A stretch of 64,000 nucleotides of DNA from an uncultured Vampirovibrio sp. (GCA_910584405.1 CAJUAL010000012.1:8221-72220), one strand, 5' to 3'; shown: positions 54,283-63,945, counted from the first letter of the stretch. The notes: generated by a model not told the origin, from the sequence alone. Program-made: numbers and translations.

Positions 54283-55610
54283 TTTTTCAACCTGTCAGGA
54301 ATTATGTCATGTGCAATTAAATCGTCAAGAGATTCTCTTTTTATAATAACTTCGGAGTTTCCTTCGTTAACAAGAACCATTGCAGGTTTTTGTACTCTGT
54401 TGTAATTTGATGACATTGAGTAGTTATAAGCTCCTGTGTTGTAAACACAAAGAATATCACCTTTTTCAAGTACAGGCATTTCAATGTGTTTTATTAAAAC
54501 ATCACCTGATTCGCAGTATCTGCCTGCAATTGTAATTCTTTCTTTTTTATCGGTTTCTTTTTTGTTTGCAATTTCTGCGCTATATTCGGCTTGATACATT
54601 GACGGGCGGGGATTATCTGCCATTCCGCCGTCTACGGCAACATATTTGGTTCCTGAAGGAATTTGTTTTGTGCTGCCGATAGAATATAATGTTACACCTG
54701 CCGTTGATATAATACTTCTGCCCGGTTCCATTATTATTGTCGGGGGCTCTATATTATATTTTTTGATTGATTCGGTTAATTTGTCAATAACAAGTTGACC
54801 GATTTCGTAAGTTGATGGCGGAACATCGTTTTCTGTGTACTTTACTCCGAGTCCTCCGCCGATATTTATTTCATCCAGTTTAATATTATAAGTGTGGTTT
54901 ATTCTTGAAATTTCACGTGTGAGAATATCTATTTCATCAGGGTAGATACTTGTTTCAAAAATTTGAGAACCTATGTGAGCGTGTAAACCGTGTAATTGAA
55001 GATTTTTATATTTGTTAAAAATCAGGTTTAGAGCTTCATCAATTTGAGTAAGGTCAAATCCGAATTTTGAATCAAGGTGTCCTGTTTGGATGTATTCGTG
55101 GGTGTGGCATTCAATACCCGGAGTTACTCTTAACAGGATATCTGCTTTTTTGTCGGTTTTTTGTGCAATTTCGTTAAGCATTTCAAGTTCAAGGAAATTA
55201 TCTGCAGAAATTCTGCCAACTCCAAGTTTTAATGCTAATTCAAGTTCTTCGTAAGATTTATTGTTGCCGTTAAATAAAACATGGCTCATATCAACGCCTG
55301 ATTTGTATACGGTGTAAATTTCACCTGATGATACGGTATCAAATCCGAATCCTTCTTCGTCTAAAATTCTTGCAACTGCGCTTGTGCAAAGAGCTTTTGA
55401 AGCGTACATAAAACGAATTTTCGGATATTTTTCAAATGATTTTTTATAATCTTTGCAAATTGAGCGGATAGTTTTTTCATCTAAAACATATAACGGTGTG
55501 CCATGTTTTTTTGCAAGTTCAACCAAATCACAGTCGCCGATTTCAATATTGCCGTTTGAGTTTATTTTTGTAGTTATAGGCTTTAAGAATTGGTTTGTAC
55601 TTGTTGTCAT
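54279..55610 (-). CDS. lysA: Diaminopimelate decarboxylase
   Basis: The 443-residue fold-III PLP enzyme converts meso-DAP to L-lysine. The PLP lysine is in RFMYASKALCTSAV (about residue 67). HAHIGSQIFE, INIGGGLGVKY, IMEPGRSI, RYCESGDVLI and NTGAYNYSMSSNYN are conserved. AGGAG lies about 10 nt upstream. It is the first gene of the lysA-cdaA-yitT unit. Confidence 0.95.
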   Translation of the reverse strand: MTTSTNQFLKPITTKINSNGNIEIGDCDLVELAKKHGTPLYVLDEKTIRSICKDYKKSFEKYPKIRFMYASKALCTSAVARILDEEGFGFDTVSSGEIYTVYKSGVDMSHVLFNGNNKSYEELELALKLGVGRISADNFLELEMLNEIAQKTDKKADILLRVTPGIECHTHEYIQTGHLDSKFGFDLTQIDEALNLIFNKYKNLQLHGLHAHIGSQIFETSIYPDEIDILTREISRINHTYNIKLDEINIGGGLGVKYTENDVPPSTYEIGQLVIDKLTESIKKYNIEPPTIIMEPGRSIISTAGVTLYSIGSTKQIPSGTKYVAVDGGMADNPRPSMYQAEYSAEIANKKETDKKERITIAGRYCESGDVLIKHIEMPVLEKGDILCVYNTGAYNYSMSSNYNRVQKPAMVLVNEGNSEVIIKRESLDDLIAHDIIPDRLKK

Positions 55611-55661
55611 TTCTATGTTTCTCTCCTGAACTTATATCTATTTTATAATAACATAAAGTGG

Positions 55662-55985
55662 TTAGTATGAAAAATATTTATCAAAATCTACATCATCAAA
55701 ACTGCATAGCAGTCTGTATGTTTCGTCATCTTCATCCATTCTTTGGAAGTTATATTCATTAAATTTCCAGTATTTTGGGTTGATACCTTTAACTTTTACT
55801 ATATCTTTATCTTTGAGGATATTCAGTTTCTTTTTTACTGTTTCGGCGGGAAGGTTAACCAGTTTGGATAATTCTACCGCTGTAATCCCGTCTGAAGACG
55901 AGCATTTTTCGGGTGTTAGGAACATAAGCTCCAGCCCGACTGTTTTCAAATCTTTATCCTCATTATTGTAGTCATAACTATCCAT
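55662..55985 (-). CDS. Winged-helix-like small regulator
   Basis: The 107-residue acidic protein has a probable winged helix at about 32-72: GITAVELSKLVNLPAETVKKK as turn and recognition helix, then LKDKDIVKVKGINPKYW as wing. The C terminus is Asp/Tyr-rich. Target unknown. No clear Shine-Dalgarno. It lies between lysA and the divergent pheT. Confidence 0.65.
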   Translation of the reverse strand: MDSYDYNNEDKDLKTVGLELMFLTPEKCSSSDGITAVELSKLVNLPAETVKKKLNILKDKDIVKVKGINPKYWKFNEYNFQRMDEDDETYRLLCSFDDVDFDKYFSY

Positions 55986-56105
55986 ATTTTTATGATAACC
56001 TAAAATATATTTGCAAGATATCCTTTATTTATAGGACATTTACACGAAAGTTATTTTGTACTAATATAATCTCATAATTAAAATATATATTATGAGGGAA
56101 AATAA

Positions 56106-58586
56106 ATGAAAGTATCTTTAAATTGGTTAAATGAATTGGTTGACTTATCAAACACTGACGCGGCTCAAATTGCGCACGAACTTACTATGAGCGGACTTGA
56201 GGTTGAAGCGGTGGAAGATGTTAAACCGATGTTTACTAATATAAAAACAGTTAAAATCGAAAAAATCGACGCTCACCCAAACTCTGAAAGACTTCACCTT
56301 GTAACGGTTAATACAGGTTCAGGGTTAAAAACGGTTGTTTGCGGAGCCCAAAATATTCAAGAAGGTCAGGTTGTGCCATATGCAAGCGTCGGTTCTCAAG
56401 TGTTGGACAGAAAAACAGGTGATATGTTCACTTTAACACCTGCAGTAATTCGCGGGGTTGAATCTCAGGGAATGCTTTGTTCTGCTGATGAATTAGGTGT
56501 TTCTGAACGCGGATATCAGGAAGAAGACGGTATTTTGATACTAAACAGAATTTTCCCAAATGTTGGTTTAGGCGAAGATGTTAAAGATGTTTTAGGGTTT
56601 GAAAAAGATACCGTAATCGATGTTGCTCCAACCGCTAACAGAGGCGACCAAATGTCTGTTGTCGGGGTTGCAAGAGAATTAAGTTCATTATTTAATACAC
56701 CTTTAAAATTTAACAAAATCGAATGTACAAAAGACTTATCGACAGATAAATTTAAGGTTGAAATTAAAGACAAAGATGTTTGTAAATACTATTCAATCGG
56801 GGTTTTGAAAAATATTAAAATAAAATCTTCTCCGGATTGGATGCAAAAAAGACTTGTTGCATCAGGTGTTCGTGCAATAAACAATGTTGTTGATATTACA
56901 AATTACGTTATGCTTGAATACGGATGTCCTTTGCACGCGTTTGATTTAGATAAGTTAAACGGTTATTTATGCGTAAGACGCGCAGACGAAGGCGAAAAAC
57001 TTGTAACTTTAGACGGTGTTGAAAGAACATTAACAACTGATTCTGTCTTAATTGCAACAGAAAAAGAAGGAGTATGCTTAGGCGGTGTGTTTGGCGGAGC
57101 TAACTCTGAAATTGATGATAATACAACATCTATTGCTTTAGAAGCAGCATACTTTACACCAGCTTCAAACAGAAAATCTGCAAGAAGCGCAGGTTATAGA
57201 AGCGAAGCAAGTGCAAGATTTGAACGCGGAATTGATATTGAAGCCGTAAAACCTGCTTTGATGCGCGCTATGCAGTTGTTGGTTGAATATGCTGATGCGG
57301 AAGTTGTCGGAATGGTTGAAGACGGTGAAAATAAGCTTGAACCTATTGAAATTACTCTTCGCTACAATCAGGTTAAAAGAATTCTGGGCTGCGAAATTGC
57401 CTCAGAAAGATGTGACAATATTTTAGAAAACTTAGGGTTTGAAAAACTGGGCGGTAACGCTGCTGCTGCTAAGTTTTTAGTTCCAAGTTTCAGAGCATAC
57501 GATGTTACAAGAGAAATTGATTTAATCGAAGAAATTGCAAGAATCAACGGTTACGATAAAATTGCACCGACTTTGCCAGATAAATCTCAAACACCTGTGA
57601 TTACTTTAGGTGAAAAAGTTATTAAAAGAGTTCATCAGTTGATGTTGTCAGCAGGTTTGAACGAAATCCAGACAAGTTCTCTAATCGGTAAATCGTTACT
57701 AGATAAATTCAATATTCCATATGATGATGATAATGCCGTTAAAGTTGCAAACGCTGCAAGTGAAGAGTATTCAATGCTTCGCCAAACATTAGCGGCAAGC
57801 GCACTAAACTGTATGAAATACAACTTTGATAACGGACAGAAAAATTTCTGGGCTTACGAAATCGGCAGAACATATTTGAAGGTTGCCGAGGCTGATGAAA
57901 AAAATACAGGGGTTAAAGAGACTCTTGTGTTAGAAGGTGTTTTGACAGGCGAAATTCAAAACTCAAAATGGCAGGTAAAAACCCAGTCAGATTTCTTTAC
58001 CGTAAAAGGTATTGTTGAAAATATGCTTGATGATTTGGGAATTACAAGACGTATTAAAATTGTTCCTTTTGAAGAAACAGAACTTGCAAAAACTCATAAA
58101 ATCTTCCACCCATACAGAACCGCTGTTATAATGCTTTTAGGTAAAAAACCTCAGCCAATCGGTTATTTCGGACAATTACATCCGACATTACGTGATAAGT
58201 TGAAGCTTAATCAGGAAGCATTCTTGTTTAAAGTTGATTTAGACGAAGTTATTTCGGCAGTAAAAGAAACCGTTCCTAGATTCAAACATCTTCCGCAATA
58301 TCCTGAGGTAAGACGTGATATCGCGTTTATTATCAATGATACGGTGTCTTGTGATGATATTCAAAAAGTTATCAAAGGTTCTGTTAAACAAAATATTTTC
58401 AAGGGTTCTGAAATCTTTGACGTATATCAAGGTGAACATGTTGAAGAAGGTTTTAAAAGCGTAGCTTTCAGAATAAAAATGCAAGATGAAAACGCTACTT
58501 TGACAGATGAAATTATTGAACAACAAATGACATCAGTAAGAGAAAAATTACAAAAAACTTACGCTCAAATAACATTCAGGGAGTAA
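56106..58586 (+). CDS. pheT: Phenylalanyl-tRNA synthetase beta chain
   Basis: The 826-residue subunit has the full-length layout: N-terminal MKVSLNWLNELVDL, tRNA-binding OB domain (about 40-150), B3/B4 editing domain with GCPLHAFDLDKL, B5 domain, the synthetase-like core with FWAYEIGRTYL, and the C-terminal anticodon domain ending YAQITFRE. It needs PheS, which is not adjacent here. GAGGG precedes the ATG. Confidence 0.97.
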   Translation: MKVSLNWLNELVDLSNTDAAQIAHELTMSGLEVEAVEDVKPMFTNIKTVKIEKIDAHPNSERLHLVTVNTGSGLKTVVCGAQNIQEGQVVPYASVGSQVLDRKTGDMFTLTPAVIRGVESQGMLCSADELGVSERGYQEEDGILILNRIFPNVGLGEDVKDVLGFEKDTVIDVAPTANRGDQMSVVGVARELSSLFNTPLKFNKIECTKDLSTDKFKVEIKDKDVCKYYSIGVLKNIKIKSSPDWMQKRLVASGVRAINNVVDITNYVMLEYGCPLHAFDLDKLNGYLCVRRADEGEKLVTLDGVERTLTTDSVLIATEKEGVCLGGVFGGANSEIDDNTTSIALEAAYFTPASNRKSARSAGYRSEASARFERGIDIEAVKPALMRAMQLLVEYADAEVVGMVEDGENKLEPIEITLRYNQVKRILGCEIASERCDNILENLGFEKLGGNAAAAKFLVPSFRAYDVTREIDLIEEIARINGYDKIAPTLPDKSQTPVITLGEKVIKRVHQLMLSAGLNEIQTSSLIGKSLLDKFNIPYDDDNAVKVANAASEEYSMLRQTLAASALNCMKYNFDNGQKNFWAYEIGRTYLKVAEADEKNTGVKETLVLEGVLTGEIQNSKWQVKTQSDFFTVKGIVENMLDDLGITRRIKIVPFEETELAKTHKIFHPYRTAVIMLLGKKPQPIGYFGQLHPTLRDKLKLNQEAFLFKVDLDEVISAVKETVPRFKHLPQYPEVRRDIAFIINDTVSCDDIQKVIKGSVKQNIFKGSEIFDVYQGEHVEEGFKSVAFRIKMQDENATLTDEIIEQQMTSVREKLQKTYAQITFRE

Positions 58587-58590
58587 TTTT

Positions 58591-59235
58591 ATGGTAAAAA
58601 AACTGTTATTATTCGTATTTTTATGTCTTCTGGGTTCGGGAGTAAACGCAAAGGATGTTATTCCCATAAGACCTGCGCTGAACACTGTTAATACAATCGG
58701 ACTTTATCAGGTCGGGGATGATGTGAAAATATACAAAGAGCCGAGTGAAGATTCACAGATTCTTTACCGCGTAAGGTGGAATAATGACGAGTTTTTCCCT
58801 GAAGAGATAGGGTTTGACAAATTTTTTACCGTATTTTTGGAGAAAAAATCTCTAGCGCTTGTTAGTGTAGTTGATTACACTGATGATTGGATTGAGATTG
58901 TTTATGATAATTCAAAAGGGTTATCAGGCTGGATTAAGCGAGATGATCCGTATAAGTTTATGACGTGGATTAATTTTTATAATACTTACGGCAAAAAATA
59001 CGGACTTGTGCTTTTGAAAAGTTCTCCTGAGTTTTGTAAGGATTTAAAAACTACAACAGAAGATTCTGCTAAAACAATTTCAACAATGAATTATCCGAAA
59101 AAGATTAACCTAAACGTAATTCGCGGAAATTGGGCATTAGTAAGCGTAATGGATTTGGATAGAACCCCGAAAACCGGATATATAAGATGGCGTTCAGACG
59201 ACGGGGTAAGATATTTCTTCCCTGATTTGAAGTAA
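58591..59235 (+). CDS. Exported SH3-like domain protein
   Basis: The 214-residue protein has a signal peptide (VKKLLLFVFLCLLGSGVNA, cleavage after residue ~20). A beta-rich periplasmic body follows with bacterial SH3-like features: NTIGLYQVGDDVKIYKEPS, DWIEIVYDNSKGLSGWIKRD, and a second similar segment near YIRW. Such domains often bind wall or protein ligands. It starts 4 nt after pheT and is probably co-transcribed. Confidence 0.78.
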   Translation: MVKKLLLFVFLCLLGSGVNAKDVIPIRPALNTVNTIGLYQVGDDVKIYKEPSEDSQILYRVRWNNDEFFPEEIGFDKFFTVFLEKKSLALVSVVDYTDDWIEIVYDNSKGLSGWIKRDDPYKFMTWINFYNTYGKKYGLVLLKSSPEFCKDLKTTTEDSAKTISTMNYPKKINLNVIRGNWALVSVMDLDRTPKTGYIRWRSDDGVRYFFPDLK

Positions 59236-59260
59236 ACGCCCAACGTGAGAGGAGAAAGGT

Positions 59261-60877
59261 TTAGCCCAGTTTTTCGTTGTAATCCTTACCGCCGACAATT
59301 CGCAGGTGTCTGCTTTCACCTTCACCGACAGATTTGCTTTCTAAGTTGTGCTGTTCGACAAGCTCATGCTGCAATTTTCTAATCTGCGTACTTTGTGGTT
59401 TTAATTCAATATCTGTTGCTCCCGCCAGGATTTGTTCTATTGCGGTTTTAGCTTCATCAAGTGCTTTTTCTGTTATGTCGTAGAATGTTTGGCGCTCGTT
59501 TAATTCTGCTATATCCAAAGCTTCTTTGATAACTTTTTGGATTTGAGCCATTGAGTTTGTCTTAACATAAAAGATTTGAAGTCGATTTTCTTCTGCCGTA
59601 CTTAAGACTTTCGCTCCGCCTTTGACAAAGTTTTTATGCGCAATTACAATATCCGCATCATCAAGGTTCCTTGTAATTTCAGCGTTCAGGTCAAGTCTTT
59701 CGATAACTTTTTCTGCTATGCTTCGAGATACTGCATAAAGATAAATCTTTTTGAATTTCTTAACCTCTTCAACGTACTTTTGTCTTGAGAAGCTGAATTT
59801 TAAACTTTCAGGGTGCTCGATTTTATCATCAAGCGCGTTTATTTTATCGAGCACGGTTGGCGCTTTTTGAGGTAATGTGTCAGTTCCTGAAAATTCGTAT
59901 GTTTTGTCCACTTTTCTTAATTCAGGTCTGATAGGCCAACCGCGCAAAATATAATCTACTGCTTCGGAGGTGTTTTTGTAGACAGCAAGTGTGTTTCTGT
60001 CTAAAATCTCTATTACTATATCGAAAGTCGGCTGTTTCTCTCTTTCTAATACCGTTTTCTGTGAGGAGCGGCGTTTAGCTTCGTCATCACCTAATGTTAC
60101 AGATTGAATACCGCCGACTAAATCTGATAATGTCGGGTTTTTTATTAAACTTTCTAAACTGTTACCGTGAGCTGTTGCAATTAACATAACCCCGCGTTCT
60201 GCAATTGTTCTTGCTGCTTGCGCTTCGGCTTCTGTTCCGATTTCGTCAACAACAATAACTTCAGGAGTATGGTTTTCTACAGCTTCAATCATAATGTCTT
60301 TTTGATATTCTGGCTGTCTTACCTGCATTCTTCTGGCATGTCCCACAGCAGGGTGCGGAGAATCTCCATCTCCTGCAATTTCGTTTGATGTATCTACAAT
60401 TACAACTCTTTTACCGAGTTCGTCTGCTACAAGTCTTGAAATTTCTCTTAACTTTGTAGTTTTACCAACACCCGGTCTGCCTAAGAATAATATACTTTTA
60501 TTTTGCAGACAAATATCTTTTATACACGCAATTGTTCCTGTAACCACACGACCGATTCTGCAAGTAAGACCTACAACTTTACCCTGTCTGTTTCTTATCG
60601 CACTGATTCTGTGCAAAGTTCCGGGGATTCCTGAACGGTTGTCAGAAGTGAATTCCTGAACGCGGGATGTGATATACTCAATGTCGTCATAATTGATGTC
60701 TGAAGAACTGAGATATTCAATCTTGCCGTTCGCATGTCTTATCTCTGGCGGTCGTCCGATATCAAGAACGATTTCTATAACATCTTCCATTTCTTCGTAA
60801 GAGATATGCTGCTTAATCCGTGGAGGCAAAATCTCAACTAATCTGTCTAAATCATTTTGAAATTGTAGGTTGCTCAT
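59261..60877 (-). CDS. Ycf45-like AAA ATPase with R3H domain
   Basis: The 538-residue protein resembles the cyanobacterial/plastid Ycf45 and SpoIIIAA-type ATPases. It has Walker A GRPGVGKTTKLREISRL (about 133-149), Walker B EVIVVDEIG, TAHGNSLESLI, and a C-terminal region with an R3H-type RKLQH motif and acidic linker. It may be a single-stranded nucleic-acid-binding ATPase; its cellular role is unresolved. It is one of the better hints of cyanobacterial kinship here. Confidence 0.88.
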   Translation of the reverse strand: MSNLQFQNDLDRLVEILPPRIKQHISYEEMEDVIEIVLDIGRPPEIRHANGKIEYLSSSDINYDDIEYITSRVQEFTSDNRSGIPGTLHRISAIRNRQGKVVGLTCRIGRVVTGTIACIKDICLQNKSILFLGRPGVGKTTKLREISRLVADELGKRVVIVDTSNEIAGDGDSPHPAVGHARRMQVRQPEYQKDIMIEAVENHTPEVIVVDEIGTEAEAQAARTIAERGVMLIATAHGNSLESLIKNPTLSDLVGGIQSVTLGDDEAKRRSSQKTVLEREKQPTFDIVIEILDRNTLAVYKNTSEAVDYILRGWPIRPELRKVDKTYEFSGTDTLPQKAPTVLDKINALDDKIEHPESLKFSFSRQKYVEEVKKFKKIYLYAVSRSIAEKVIERLDLNAEITRNLDDADIVIAHKNFVKGGAKVLSTAEENRLQIFYVKTNSMAQIQKVIKEALDIAELNERQTFYDITEKALDEAKTAIEQILAGATDIELKPQSTQIRKLQHELVEQHNLESKSVGEGESRHLRIVGGKDYNEKLG

Positions 60878-61167
60878 ATATTCGCTGCCTTTCTATTTTG
60901 ATTATACAAAATATTCTAGGTCTGATAAACGCGATTTTGGGTTAAATATATCTTCTATATATATTATACATCATGTAACGGTAAAAATGTCATGAAAATT
61001 TACTAAATAAGTAGTAATTTTAACAAAACTTTACATTTAAAATCGGGTTAAAAACGTGTAATATCAACACTTTTACTTTTAAAAAATGCGAAAAAAATAA
61101 ATTCCTCAATCCTTAGAATGAAATGTTTTAACGGTGTTTACAATTAGAAATATAACGAAAATTTCGG
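60878..61167. other. Intergenic region, nothing recognised
   Basis: About 290 bp of AT-rich sequence between two minus-strand genes. It presumably holds the Ycf45-like gene's promoter (several TATA-like stretches near 60950-60970). No hairpin with a T run, repeat or RNA gene was recognised. Confidence 0.4.
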
Positions 61168-61974
61168 TTAAGAATTGTTTACATTATGATGTTTTTGAGC
61201 GATTCCTGTTTCGTATCCCGGAACTAAAAGTGCAATCGGAATAATTCTGCCAAGTTTTGAACCGAATAATGAATCTTTGTTCATCATTGATGTTGCCATA
61301 CAAACATCATCTACGTGCGGTGCAAAGTCGCTTGGACGAATGTTCCGTTCTACTTTTTTATGATACAGTTTTTCGTTTATAAAATTTGAAACCTTATTGC
61401 CCAAGAAAATTCCTACACCTAACAGCCCTAATGTTGTAGCTGCATTTGGAACTTTTTGCAATACTTTATTAAATACTTTTGCCGCCTTTTTAGTGCTTTT
61501 TAATTGAGGCATTGCACCTTCAATTTTATCGGCGTATTTGTCATAAAGCATAGCTCCTGATGCCACACATGCTACAGGAACTGATACATTACCTAACAAC
61601 TGGCTTAAAACTTCACGTTTTTTAGCTTTGATATTTTCTTTATCAACAATACATCCGCCTGCAAATCCTCCTGCTACAGAACCTGTTGCAAGTGCAAGGA
61701 TTTGCGGAGCTTCGAATTGTATTGCTTTTTCTTTTGGGGCAAATTTAAATAGTGCCCAATCTTTTATCGGGGTTTTTAAAATTTTTACAGGATTAAGTGA
61801 AAAACCTTTGTGTTTTGCAAGTCCCATTAAAACAGGTGCCATACCTGCTGCTGATGAGGCTAAAATTACCGCTTTTTGTTTTTTTGTAAGAGTATTAGCT
61901 GCTTCCTGACCGTGTCCGAATGATACTTTCTGATAATTATTAATACTGTTTGCGCTAATTTTGTTTATCATCAC
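61168..61974 (-). CDS. Unknown membrane-associated protein with N-terminal 'SINNYQKVSFG'
   Basis: The 268-residue protein begins MMINKISANSINNYQKVSFG. Four or five glycine/alanine-rich hydrophobic segments follow (about 35-53, 92-110, 130-145, 178-196, 240-258). No family recognised. AAAGGA lies 9 nt before the first ATG. It is divergent from another unknown hydrophobic protein across a 168-bp region with two TGTAACA copies, suggesting joint control. Confidence 0.7.
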   Translation of the reverse strand: MMINKISANSINNYQKVSFGHGQEAANTLTKKQKAVILASSAAGMAPVLMGLAKHKGFSLNPVKILKTPIKDWALFKFAPKEKAIQFEAPQILALATGSVAGGFAGGCIVDKENIKAKKREVLSQLLGNVSVPVACVASGAMLYDKYADKIEGAMPQLKSTKKAAKVFNKVLQKVPNAATTLGLLGVGIFLGNKVSNFINEKLYHKKVERNIRPSDFAPHVDDVCMATSMMNKDSLFGSKLGRIIPIALLVPGYETGIAQKHHNVNNS

Positions 61975-62022
61975 ACTAAATCCTTTATTTACATGTCTAG
62001 TAAAACACGAACATAAATTTTC

Positions 62023-62089
62023 TTGCTCATTTTTTGTAACATTTAAGTTTTTTGTAACAAAATATTAAAAAACAAAAAACCATGAGCAA
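62023..62089. promoter_or_regulatory. Divergent control region with TTGCTCAT/ATGAGCAA and two TGTAACA boxes
   Basis: TTGCTCAT (62023-62030) is reverse-complemented at 62082-62089. Within lie direct copies of TTTTTGTAACA (ending 62041 and 62059). It lies between two divergent unknown genes. Confidence 0.4.
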
Positions 62090-62142
62090 AAAAATATTTT
62101 GAGCAGTATTAAATAGTTATTAGAAGTGAAAGTTAAAAACTC

Positions 62143-63678
62143 ATGTCGATAAAAATTCCAATAGCAAATATAAATCAGCCACTATCAAGAAATATAGTTA
62201 AGCAAATGGCATCAGGAGGCTTTTTGCCGGTTATTGCTCTGGAAGCTTTTGTAGAAGGCGGTAGAACTTATCAGGCTTATCAAAGAGGCGGTTTTGACGA
62301 GGCTCGTGAAAGAATTACCGAAGAATTTTCAGGTGCTGTTTTTTGGCTTGGCGGTGTTAAAGGTTTAAATTGGATTTTTGAAAAAATCGGTCAGAAAATT
62401 AACAAACTTCCTAAACATGTTGTTGATATTGCAAGTGACGATGTCCGCAGACCTTTGAATAATTATCTTGCTCAAGAAACTACTAAAACAGGCGATAAAA
62501 TTCTTAGATCAACTATGGCAAAATTTAAGTTTACTAAAGTTATTTCAAGTGTAATTCTTGCAAATGCATTCATTGGTTTTGCTTTACCGAAAATTAATCA
62601 GGCTATAACCCGTTCTTATCATAAAAATAAAACGGTAAACAATGTTCCTGAAAATACTGCAATACAACCTCCTCATCCTACATTTGATGATTTTATTAAA
62701 AAAGATAAAAATGATAAACAAAAAGAAGTATCATTTAACGGTATAAATTATCTTGCTATTGCAAACAAATTTGAAAGTAACAGAAATTATCAATTGTTAT
62801 CGGTTGATGTCGGAACAGCAGGCGGCAGAACATATTCAGCTAGAAATAATGACGAAAGAGTCGAAATCGGTTTCCGTGATATCAGTTCAATTTACTTCTA
62901 CATGTTTAATATGTCTAATATGAACAAGTGGTTAAATAAAATTGAACAAAAAGGTATTGGAACTCGCTTAGACCCTCAATCAGCAGAGTTTGCAACACGT
63001 TATATGGAAAATTACCTTGAAACAATCAGAGGTAAAAAAGTTAATGTTGAACAGTTTGCAAAAGATTTGCTCGGCAGTGATACCGCGCTTCCTGAAAGTT
63101 TGGCTGCAAGATTCAAAGGTAAGGGTGCAAAAATTACCTCTCTTAAAGCATTCAATGAAGAACTTGAAAAACTCGGATTTACTACTGCTCAGGTTAAAAA
63201 ATATAAAAAACTTGCACAAAAAATGTCTGAACTTCAACCTAAGCTTAAAGGCGTACCAATTATTACGGAAGCTCAAGCAAGAGATGTTCTTAACGGCGGA
63301 CATATTAATAATCCTGAGTTCTTGCGCGAATTCTTTAAAAACAGATTCGGTACAAAATTTATGGAAAAATATCAATATGTTTCCCAAAATGAACTTGATG
63401 CAGTTAAGAAAGAGCTGTTAGACTATGTTAAGTCAATTATTGCAAAAGCTCGTAAGACAGATGCTCAAGAGGTTACAATGCAGTTGTTACGTAAAGCTTC
63501 TAATAATAACCTGAAATTAAACGCACTTAACTGGGGTGCAGGATTTGCAACATCAGCTCTGTTCTTGTCAACACTTATTCCGAAAATGCAGTATTTAATT
63601 ACAAAAATGAGAACAGGTTCAGATGCGTTCCCCGGAACTGCTCAATATCAAGAACAAGAAAAGAAAGCTGCTGCGTAA
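62143..63678 (+). CDS. Unknown large protein with hydrophobic segments
   Basis: The 511-residue protein starts MSIKIPIANINQPLSRNIVK. Hydrophobic stretches at about 145-163 and 474-498 could be membrane helices. Between them is a soluble mixed region with a helical, lysine-rich segment (about 330-400). A KEVSFNGINYLAIANKF segment sits near residue 195. No known domain. Its divergent partner is the 61168 gene. Possibly a lineage-specific surface or membrane protein. Confidence 0.7.
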   Translation: MSIKIPIANINQPLSRNIVKQMASGGFLPVIALEAFVEGGRTYQAYQRGGFDEARERITEEFSGAVFWLGGVKGLNWIFEKIGQKINKLPKHVVDIASDDVRRPLNNYLAQETTKTGDKILRSTMAKFKFTKVISSVILANAFIGFALPKINQAITRSYHKNKTVNNVPENTAIQPPHPTFDDFIKKDKNDKQKEVSFNGINYLAIANKFESNRNYQLLSVDVGTAGGRTYSARNNDERVEIGFRDISSIYFYMFNMSNMNKWLNKIEQKGIGTRLDPQSAEFATRYMENYLETIRGKKVNVEQFAKDLLGSDTALPESLAARFKGKGAKITSLKAFNEELEKLGFTTAQVKKYKKLAQKMSELQPKLKGVPIITEAQARDVLNGGHINNPEFLREFFKNRFGTKFMEKYQYVSQNELDAVKKELLDYVKSIIAKARKTDAQEVTMQLLRKASNNNLKLNALNWGAGFATSALFLSTLIPKMQYLITKMRTGSDAFPGTAQYQEQEKKAAA

Positions 63679-63756
63679 TTAGCTTTGAATAACGGCGCCG
63701 TCCGGTAAAACAATCGCCTCGCATAAAACGTCACCGCTCACCTTTGCAACAAAAGC
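63679..63756 (-). pseudogene. Possible C-terminal gene remnant
   Basis: On the minus strand a protein-like 25-codon frame ends KVSGDVLCEAIVLPDGAVIQ-Ser-stop, with a TGA just upstream (63759-63757) and no usable start. It may be the decayed tail of a gene. It directly abuts the stop of the plus-strand gene. Confidence 0.3.
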
Positions 63757-63759
63757 TCA

Positions 63760-63945
63760 ACACTTATGTTGACGCAGGTTCGTCTTTCGCTTCGCTCGCT
63801 TTCGCTCGACTCCACCCTACGCAAAATCCGCTGTCTTGGATTTTGCTCCAGCTCCCGGAGTTTCGTCTTCGGAGCTTAGCTCCTGCCGACTCAATCCGCT
63901 CGCTATCCGAATTCGCTCCGCTCCATTCGTCCGCAAAATCCGCAA
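63760..63945. other. GC-rich low-complexity patch
   Basis: About 185 bp visibly richer in G/C than the rest of the window, built from TCGCT/TCCGC-like words (CTTTCGCTTCGCTCGCTTTC) and short self-complementary blocks (AAAATCC...GGATTTT; CGGAG...CTTCGGAGC). No open frame or known element recognised. Confidence 0.5.
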
